64,000 nt of DNA from Lachnospiraceae bacterium. GTDB taxonomy: Bacteria > Bacillota > Clostridia > Lachnospirales > Lachnospiraceae. The stretch spans positions 20,979 to 84,978 of the forward strand of contig JALEPL010000051.1 of assembly GCA_022766245.1 (NCBI GenBank), in the 5' to 3' direction. Position 1 is the first letter of the stretch, and every line of letters begins with the position of its first letter. This document shows, piece after piece, positions 59,331 to 64,000 of this stretch. The notes below the pieces were generated by a model. The model was given only the letters and a program-made list of their open reading frames with translations, made no database searches and was not told where the DNA came from. A program made the position numbers and the translations under genes.

Positions 59331-60929
59331 ATGAGTCAGAGAAATGCGTATTTTAGAATACACGTGAAAGAAGAAGGGACATTTTTGCAGATTATTCCTG
59401 CCCAGCCAGGCGGAAAAGCGTTGGAAATCGCTGAGGTGACAGCGTATCTGGAACGATGTGGATGCAAAGAGTTCAATCTAAAGGAACTGAATCAGGCAAT
59501 TATGATTCCCCATGAGACAGAGGTGTATGTGGGTAATATTTATCCTCTTCAGGTGAATGAGGAGATGACAATCCGTATCTCATTGGATAAAATGAACGCA
59601 TATTGCCGCTTTTATCCCAGTTCGGAGGGTGGGACACAGGTGACTGTTAAGGAAATCCTCTCCGATCTTGCCATGAAGGGCATTACAAATGGAATCCGGC
59701 AGGAGGAAATTCTTCACTTCATGAATGATAAGGAATATTGTACGGACTACGTTTTTGCCATGGGAAAAATGCCGGTACACGGCAAAGATGCAAAAATAGA
59801 ATACTTTTTCAATACAAACTTGAATTTGAAACCAAAGTATAACGAGGACGGTTCTGTAGATTATCGGGAACTGAATGTAATCAGCCATGTGAATGCGGGA
59901 GACTTGCTGGCTCGTGTCATCAAAGAAGACCCCGGCAGACCTGGCTCCGATATTTACGGGAAGGATGTATTGCCTCGAACCGTGAAAAAAATGAAGCTGG
60001 AATACGGAAACAATATTCGGCTTTCAGAGGATGGTACCGAGATTTATTCAGAGGTGACCGGTCATGCCAGTCTGGTAAATGACAAGGTTTTCGTTTCCGA
60101 TGTCTATGAAGTCCCTGCGGATGTGGACAATTCCACTGGGAATATCAATTATCTCGGTAATGTTACCATCAAGGGAAATGTGAAGGGGGGATTTTCCGTA
60201 ATCGCAAAAGGCGATGTGATTGTGGAAGGCGTGGTGGAAAATGCATTGATTCAGGCCGGCGGACAGATTATTGTTAAGAGGGGAATCCACGGAATGACCA
60301 AGGGTATTCTTCGGGCAGAGGGCAATATTATGTGCAAGTTTATTGAAAATGCCACAGTGATTTCCGGAGGATATGTGGAGACGGATTCCATCTTACACAG
60401 CCGTGTCTCAGCAGCAACTGAGATTCATGTAAAGGGAAAGAATGGTTTTATCACCGGTGGTGTGATTCAGGCAGGCAATCTGGTGGAAGCCCAGACCATC
60501 GGCTCTGATATGGGGGCATCTACCCGCATTGAGGTGGGAGTAGAGCCAGAAAAAAAGGCACGGTTTATGGAGCTTCAGAAGTTCATCCAACAGGAGAATA
60601 AGGCTATATCCCAGATTCGCCCCATTCTGATGAATTACAGTGAGAAGCTGGCGAATGGAGAGACACTGACAAAAGAAATCATCCAGTATATAGAGCAGTT
60701 GACGCAGGCTATGAAGGCAAAACAAGAGGAAGTGGAAGCAGTACAGGATGAATATGCACAGTTGCACACGATTCTGCTTCATAACAACAATGCAAGGGTA
60801 CAGGTTTCCAAAACAATTTATACCGGTGTGACCATATGCATTTCTGAAGTCAGTCTGGTCATGAAAGAAAACAGGGATCATTGTCAGCTTGCTAAAAATC
60901 AGGGTGAGATTATCATTTCTACTTTATAA
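59331..60929 (+). CDS. FapA/DUF342 family protein
   Basis: Polymer-forming FapA-type (DUF342) protein of 532 aa. The N-terminal domain holds GRPGSDIYGKDVLPRTVKK and the CTDYVFAMGKMPVHGKDAKI region. The centre has right-handed beta-helix repeats (GNVTIKGNVKGGFSVIAKGD, VIVEGVVENALIQAGGQIIV). The C-terminus from about 395 is a coiled coil. FapA homologues are frequently linked to motility or envelope genes; a 2-Fe or regulatory role is not established here. ATG 59331 follows AGGAGG; a longer in-frame start at 59187 would run through a dispersed repeat and is rejected. Confidence 0.88.
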   Translation: MSQRNAYFRIHVKEEGTFLQIIPAQPGGKALEIAEVTAYLERCGCKEFNLKELNQAIMIPHETEVYVGNIYPLQVNEEMTIRISLDKMNAYCRFYPSSEGGTQVTVKEILSDLAMKGITNGIRQEEILHFMNDKEYCTDYVFAMGKMPVHGKDAKIEYFFNTNLNLKPKYNEDGSVDYRELNVISHVNAGDLLARVIKEDPGRPGSDIYGKDVLPRTVKKMKLEYGNNIRLSEDGTEIYSEVTGHASLVNDKVFVSDVYEVPADVDNSTGNINYLGNVTIKGNVKGGFSVIAKGDVIVEGVVENALIQAGGQIIVKRGIHGMTKGILRAEGNIMCKFIENATVISGGYVETDSILHSRVSAATEIHVKGKNGFITGGVIQAGNLVEAQTIGSDMGASTRIEVGVEPEKKARFMELQKFIQQENKAISQIRPILMNYSEKLANGETLTKEIIQYIEQLTQAMKAKQEEVEAVQDEYAQLHTILLHNNNARVQVSKTIYTGVTICISEVSLVMKENRDHCQLAKNQGEIIISTL

Positions 60930-60956
60930 TTGATAATCGGAAAAAGGGGTGTTACT

Positions 60957-61268
60957 TTGTCGATTCGTCCAATTGATTTTAACGGAGTCATCCAGCGGAC
61001 GCAGGATGTAGGAAATCTGAAACAGCAGGAGAATGCTAAGCCTTTGGTGGATCAGCAGAATATCCAGATCGAGGTGCAAAAAGAAGAGTACCGTCAGTCT
61101 GAGCAGGTTCGCAGCAAGGAAAATGCCGATGGAGACGGACAGGAGCTGGATGCAAAAAACGGAGATGGGCGGGGCTATCAGGGGAATCAAAAGAAAAGAA
61201 AGAATCAGAAGCAGGAAGATCGTGTGGTGGTTAAGGGTGCGTCTTCCGGCTTTGATATCAAAATATAA
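60957..61268 (+). CDS. Small charged protein, flagellar operon tail
   Basis: Unrecognised hydrophilic protein (103 aa), Gln/Lys/Asp-rich and probably disordered in its second half (NADGDGQELDAKNGDGRGYQ). It opens SIRPIDFNGVIQRTQDVGNL, a pattern I associate with small genes in this position of Firmicute fla operons, but I cannot name the family. TTG 60957 after AAGGGGTG is the probable start; an upstream in-frame ATG at 60930 overlaps the preceding stop and lacks a ribosome site. No signal peptide. Confidence 0.65.
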   Translation: MSIRPIDFNGVIQRTQDVGNLKQQENAKPLVDQQNIQIEVQKEEYRQSEQVRSKENADGDGQELDAKNGDGRGYQGNQKKRKNQKQEDRVVVKGASSGFDIKI

Positions 61269-61283
61269 AGGAATACTTGCGTT

Positions 61284-61910
61284 ATGACCGGAGTAGAGAT
61301 TGTTCTGATTCTGTGCGGTATGGCATTCGTGGTGGGAAGCTTTATGGTGACAGAGAAGCTTTCTGGAAAAGAACTGAACCGCATTGCAGAATTAAGTGAA
61401 ACTGAGATAAAGACCATATTGGAAAAAAAATTAGCCGAGGCTGAAAGCAAAATCGATGATCAGATTGAGGATGCGATCGACGGATCGGTAAACCGGGTGG
61501 AACGAAGTCTGGATAAAACCACCAATGAAAAGATGATGGCCATTCACGAATACTCTGACACCGTTGTGGAAGAGATGAATAAAACCCACAACGAGATCAT
61601 GTTTTTGTACAGCATGCTGAATGATAAGCATGGAGAGCTGACAGAATTGGCCGCAGAACTGGAACATCAAAAAAGTGAATGGATTCAGGAAGTGAGTCGC
61701 ATACAGGAATCAGTACAAAGCCAGCTGGAGGAAGTGCCTGAGCCGGAAATTCTGCCGGAGCAGCCGGAGCTTTCCTTTAACCATAATGAGGATATTCTCT
61801 CCATGTATCAGTCGGGAAAGGAGCCGGTGGATATTGCAAAGGAGCTTGGTCTGGGAATCGGGGAAGTGCGGTTGGTCATTGAGCTGTTTAAGGGAGAACA
61901 GGAATCATGA
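61284..61910 (+). CDS. DUF6115 / SwrB-like single-pass membrane protein
   Basis: Membrane-anchored protein (208 aa) of the DUF6115 type. One N-terminal transmembrane helix lies at about residues 5-25 (EIVLILCGMAFVVGSFMVTE). A long coiled coil follows (EKKLAEAESKIDDQIEDAID), then a Pro/Glu linker and a C-terminal helix-turn-helix-like motif (ILSMYQSGKEPVDIAKELGL, GIGEVRLVIELFKG). This layout and its place downstream of sigD resemble SwrB of B. subtilis, which helps activate the flagellar export gate. Equivalence is inferred, not shown. It overlaps the next gene by 4 bp. Confidence 0.8.
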   Translation: MTGVEIVLILCGMAFVVGSFMVTEKLSGKELNRIAELSETEIKTILEKKLAEAESKIDDQIEDAIDGSVNRVERSLDKTTNEKMMAIHEYSDTVVEEMNKTHNEIMFLYSMLNDKHGELTELAAELEHQKSEWIQEVSRIQESVQSQLEEVPEPEILPEQPELSFNHNEDILSMYQSGKEPVDIAKELGLGIGEVRLVIELFKGEQES

Positions 61911-62428
61911 GATTTAAATATTATTTGCGGGGGCTGGGAATTGGCATTATTGTAGCCACCGTGATTTTATCCATATCCTTTGCCATCCATGGGGATAATC
62001 TGTCGGATGCGGAGATTATGCGACGGGCAGAGAAACTTGGTATGGTGATGCCCGGCAGTGAAGGTGAAAACGGTACGGAAGCAGAGACAGAGATTAGTGA
62101 AGATTCCAAGGATACGAATCAGCAGGAAGATACCCGCCCGGAAACGGTGGAGAATGTGGATGATGCGGAGGAAGCACTTTCCGATACCGAAATGATTTCA
62201 GAGGATGGTACACAGCTGAAACTCACCATAGAAGTGGGGGATTCTACCTATTCCATTGCCCGGCGATTAGAGGAATACGGCTATGTGGAGAATGGAGATT
62301 CCTTCGCTAAATACATGCAGAGCAAGGGTTATTCCAAGCAGATGATGCCCGGTGAGGTAATTATTCCCCACGGTGCTACTCAGGAGGAAATTGCCAAAAT
62401 TCTCATCACAGATCCAAATCTGCGATGA
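61907..62428 (+). CDS. MltG/YceG-like N-terminal membrane protein
   Basis: Membrane-anchored protein (173 aa) with an N-terminal hydrophobic helix (about residues 9-30, GLGIGIIVATVILSISFAIH). A long acidic linker rich in Glu, Asp, Thr follows. The C-terminal domain is the LysM-like fold found in endolytic transglycosylase MltG (IEVGDSTYSIARRLEEYGYV, then FAKYMQSKGY and VIIPHGATQEEIAKIL). The catalytic glycosylase domain of MltG is missing, so it may bind peptidoglycan without cutting it. Its start overlaps the DUF6115 stop (ATGA). It is the last gene before the operon terminator. Confidence 0.75.
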   Translation: MRFKYYLRGLGIGIIVATVILSISFAIHGDNLSDAEIMRRAEKLGMVMPGSEGENGTEAETEISEDSKDTNQQEDTRPETVENVDDAEEALSDTEMISEDGTQLKLTIEVGDSTYSIARRLEEYGYVENGDSFAKYMQSKGYSKQMMPGEVIIPHGATQEEIAKILITDPNLR

Positions 62429-62456
62429 ATGGATAAAAAATCATAGAAAAATGTGT

Positions 62457-62491
62457 AAAATCCCGAAAAGTCCCTTGCGTTCGGGATTTTT
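62457..62491 (+). terminator. Rho-independent terminator at the end of the fla/che operon
   Basis: AAAATCCCGAA (62457-62467) and TTCGGGATTTT (62480-62490) form an 11-bp stem ending in T residues. Its 3' arm overlaps the -35 region of the rpsB promoter. Confidence 0.92.
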
Positions 62492-62503
62492 CTATGCTAT
62501 AAT
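62475..62503 (+). promoter_or_regulatory. Predicted rpsB-tsf promoter
   Basis: TTGCGT (62475-62480), a 17-bp spacer ending ATGC, and a perfect TATAAT (62498-62503) with TGn extension. The -35 lies in the loop and 3' arm of the upstream terminator. Confidence 0.8.
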
Positions 62504-62613
62504 TTCGAATGTTGTGATAACAAAAATCACATGCACCGATCAGAAGACGGGTGCCGCAAGGTTGTCATATGATAAGAAGTGCATGGAAGAAAAACCAAAT
62601 GGAGGAAAGAAAA
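62504..62613 (+). promoter_or_regulatory. Structured rpsB leader with two exclusive pairings
   Basis: In the 110-nt leader, CATGCAC (62530-62536) can pair with GTGCATG (62579-62585), or GCACC (62533-62537) with GGTGC (62550-62554). The two use the same bases and cannot form together. A ribosomal-protein autoregulatory leader is plausible; no named Rfam class is claimed. Confidence 0.35.
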
Positions 62614-63363
62614 ATGAGCGTTATTTCAATGAAAGAGTTATTAGAAGCAGGTGTACATTTTGGACATCAGACCAGAAGATGGAACCCTAAGATGGCTCCC
62701 TACATCTACACCGAGAGAAACGGTATCTACATCATCGACTTACAGAAGTCCGTAGGTAAAGTAGATGAGGCTTACAAGGCTATGGCTGAGATTGCAGCTG
62801 AGGGTGGCACTGTTCTTTTCGTAGGAACCAAGAAGCAGGCTCAGGATGCCATCAAGACTGAGGCAGAGCGTTGCGGTATGTTCTATGTAAACGAGAGATG
62901 GTTAGGCGGTATGCTGACAAACTTCAAGACCATCCAGAGCCGTATTGCAAGATTAAAGGCAATCGAGCAGATGCAGGAAGATGGAACCTTCGAAGTATTA
63001 CCGAAGAAGGAAGTTATCCAGTTAAAGAAAGAGTTAGAGAAGTTAGAGAAGAACCTTGGCGGTATCAAGGAAATGAAGAAGATTCCGGATGTAATCTTCA
63101 TTGTAGATCCTAAGAAGGAGAGAATCTGCGTACAGGAGGCTCATTCTTTAGGTATTCCGTTAATCGGTATTGCAGATACCAACTGTGATCCGGAAGAGTT
63201 AGATTACGTGATTCCTGGAAACGACGATGCAATCAGAGCTGTTAAGCTCATCGTATCTAAGATGGCAGACGCAGTCATCGAGGCAAATCAGGGAACAGTA
63301 GATGTTGACGTTGAGTTAGAGGCTGAGCCGGCAGAGTTTGCTGAGGAAGCAGTAGAGGCATAA
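62614..63363 (+). CDS. rpsB: 30S ribosomal protein S2
   Basis: Ribosomal protein S2 (249 aa). It shows the family signatures [20 protein letters not shown] near the N-terminus and [20 protein letters not shown] near the C-terminus, with [20 protein letters not shown] between. The C-terminus has an acidic extension ([18 protein letters not shown]). The ATG at 62614 follows GGAGGAAAG; a longer in-frame ATG at 62551 lies in the leader and is rejected. It is followed 27 bp later by tsf, the near-universal order, and both are highly expressed. Confidence 0.98.
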   Translation: MSVISMKELLEAGVHFGHQTRRWNPKMAPYIYTERNGIYIIDLQKSVGKVDEAYKAMAEIAAEGGTVLFVGTKKQAQDAIKTEAERCGMFYVNERWLGGMLTNFKTIQSRIARLKAIEQMQEDGTFEVLPKKEVIQLKKELEKLEKNLGGIKEMKKIPDVIFIVDPKKERICVQEAHSLGIPLIGIADTNCDPEELDYVIPGNDDAIRAVKLIVSKMADAVIEANQGTVDVDVELEAEPAEFAEEAVEA

Positions 63364-63390
63364 TCAAATAATCATTCGGAGGATAGAAAA

Positions 63391-64000
63391 ATGGCTATTA
63401 CAGCAGCAATGGTAAAAGAACTGCGTGAGATGACCGGCGCAGGCATGATGGATTGTAAAAAGGCATTAGGCGAGACAGACGGAGATATGGATGCCGCTGT
63501 TGAATACTTGAGAAAAAATGGTCAGGCAAAGGCTGAGAAGAAGGCAAGCAGAATCGCAGCTGAGGGTCTGTGTACCGTAGTGGTAAAGGATGACAAGACT
63601 GCAGCAGTAGTAGAGGTGAACTCTGAGACTGATTTCGTTGCAAAGAATGAGACCTTCCGTGATTTCGTAACAGCAGTTGCAAATCAGGCAGTAGAGTCTG
63701 ATTCCGCAGACATCGATGCTTTCCTGGCAGAGGCTTGGAAAGAGGATACTTCTAAGACCGTGAAGGACGCATTGGTAGAGAAGGTTGCAGTGATCGGAGA
63801 GAACCTGACTATCCGTCGTTTTGAGAAGGTTGTTGCAGAGGACGGATGCGTGGTTTCTTACGTACACGGCGGTGGTAGAATCGGCGTTATCGTAGAGGCA
63901 GCTACAGCTACCGTAAACGATGCAGTGAAGGAAGCACTGACCAATATCGCTATGCAGATTGCAGCTTTGAATCCGAAGTATGTAAACAGAGATGAAGTAA
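63391..64000 (+). CDS. tsf: Elongation factor Ts (3' partial)
   Basis: Nucleotide exchange factor for EF-Tu. The first 203 codons are in the window and the frame is still open at base 64000. The signature motifs are clear: VKELREMTGAGMMDCKKALG near residue 9, and VEVNSETDFVAKNETF near residue 73, which contacts EF-Tu. The start ATG follows CGGAGGATAG. The end lies outside the window, so nothing can be said about downstream pyrH or frr. Confidence 0.97.
   Translation, partial: MAITAAMVKELREMTGAGMMDCKKALGETDGDMDAAVEYLRKNGQAKAEKKASRIAAEGLCTVVVKDDKTAAVVEVNSETDFVAKNETFRDFVTAVANQAVESDSADIDAFLAEAWKEDTSKTVKDALVEKVAVIGENLTIRRFEKVVAEDGCVVSYVHGGGRIGVIVEAATATVNDAVKEALTNIAMQIAALNPKYVNRDEV

Overview
The window reads as a chromosomal segment of a motile, spore-forming anaerobic Firmicute, most likely a Lachnospiraceae member (Roseburia, Lachnospira or Agathobacter type). 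The evidence is sporulation sigma factors SigE and SigK, a CotJ spore-coat operon, a stand-alone [FeFe] hydrogenase, the lineage-typical DUF5717/DUF5716 pair, and a CodY-linked fla/che operon in the Clostridia/Bacillus order ending at rpsB-tsf. Genus and species are not established.

Layout. 1-3445: 3' part of sigE, a beta-CASP metallo-beta-lactamase RNase-like gene, and a convergent HisC/CobD-type aminotransferase. 3447-10376: an uncharacterised four-gene cluster starting from a divergent promoter. It encodes a 1180-residue Ig-like plus helical-repeat protein, an Hsp70/actin-fold ATPase-like protein, a TPR-like protein and a membrane-anchored coiled-coil protein. This is the best candidate here for an undescribed system. 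10380-11466 (minus): cotJC-cotJB-cotJA. 11685-20855: [FeFe] hydrogenase, gltX, a UvrD/PcrA-type helicase, a DUF1292 gene (minus), a GlgX-like GH13 protein that has lost catalytic residues, a DUF5662 gene, and trpS. 21013-27370: sigK, comM/yifB, dprA, topA and codY.

27586-about 62428: one of the most complete flagellar/chemotaxis operons possible: flgB-flgC-fliE-fliF-fliG-fliH-fliI-fliJ-motE-like-fliK-flgD-TIGR02530 gene-flgE-motA-motB-fliL-fliM-fliY-cheY-fliO-fliP-fliQ-fliR-flhB-flhA-flhF-flhG-pilZ-cheB-cheA-cheW-cheC-cheD-small membrane protein-sigD-fapA-like-three small genes, ending at a strong terminator. It encodes the basal body, export gate, motor, switch, adaptation proteins and the late flagellar sigma. 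Filament genes (fliC, fliD, fliS, flgK, flgL, flgM) and cheR are not in the window. From 62475 a new promoter drives rpsB-tsf; tsf runs off the 3' end.

Superimposed on the genes is a family of short modular palindromic repeats with ends close to GTAACTGTTCAG / CTGAACAGTTAC. About a dozen copies or fragments sit in intergenic gaps, several of them inside the flagellar operon right after stop codons. Two near-identical copies lie in opposite orientation 24 kb apart in that operon, and a 66-bp module recurs near 7.1 kb and 48.3 kb. No tRNA, rRNA, CRISPR array, prophage or intact transposase gene was seen. All family assignments are from reading the translated sequence; no database search was run.
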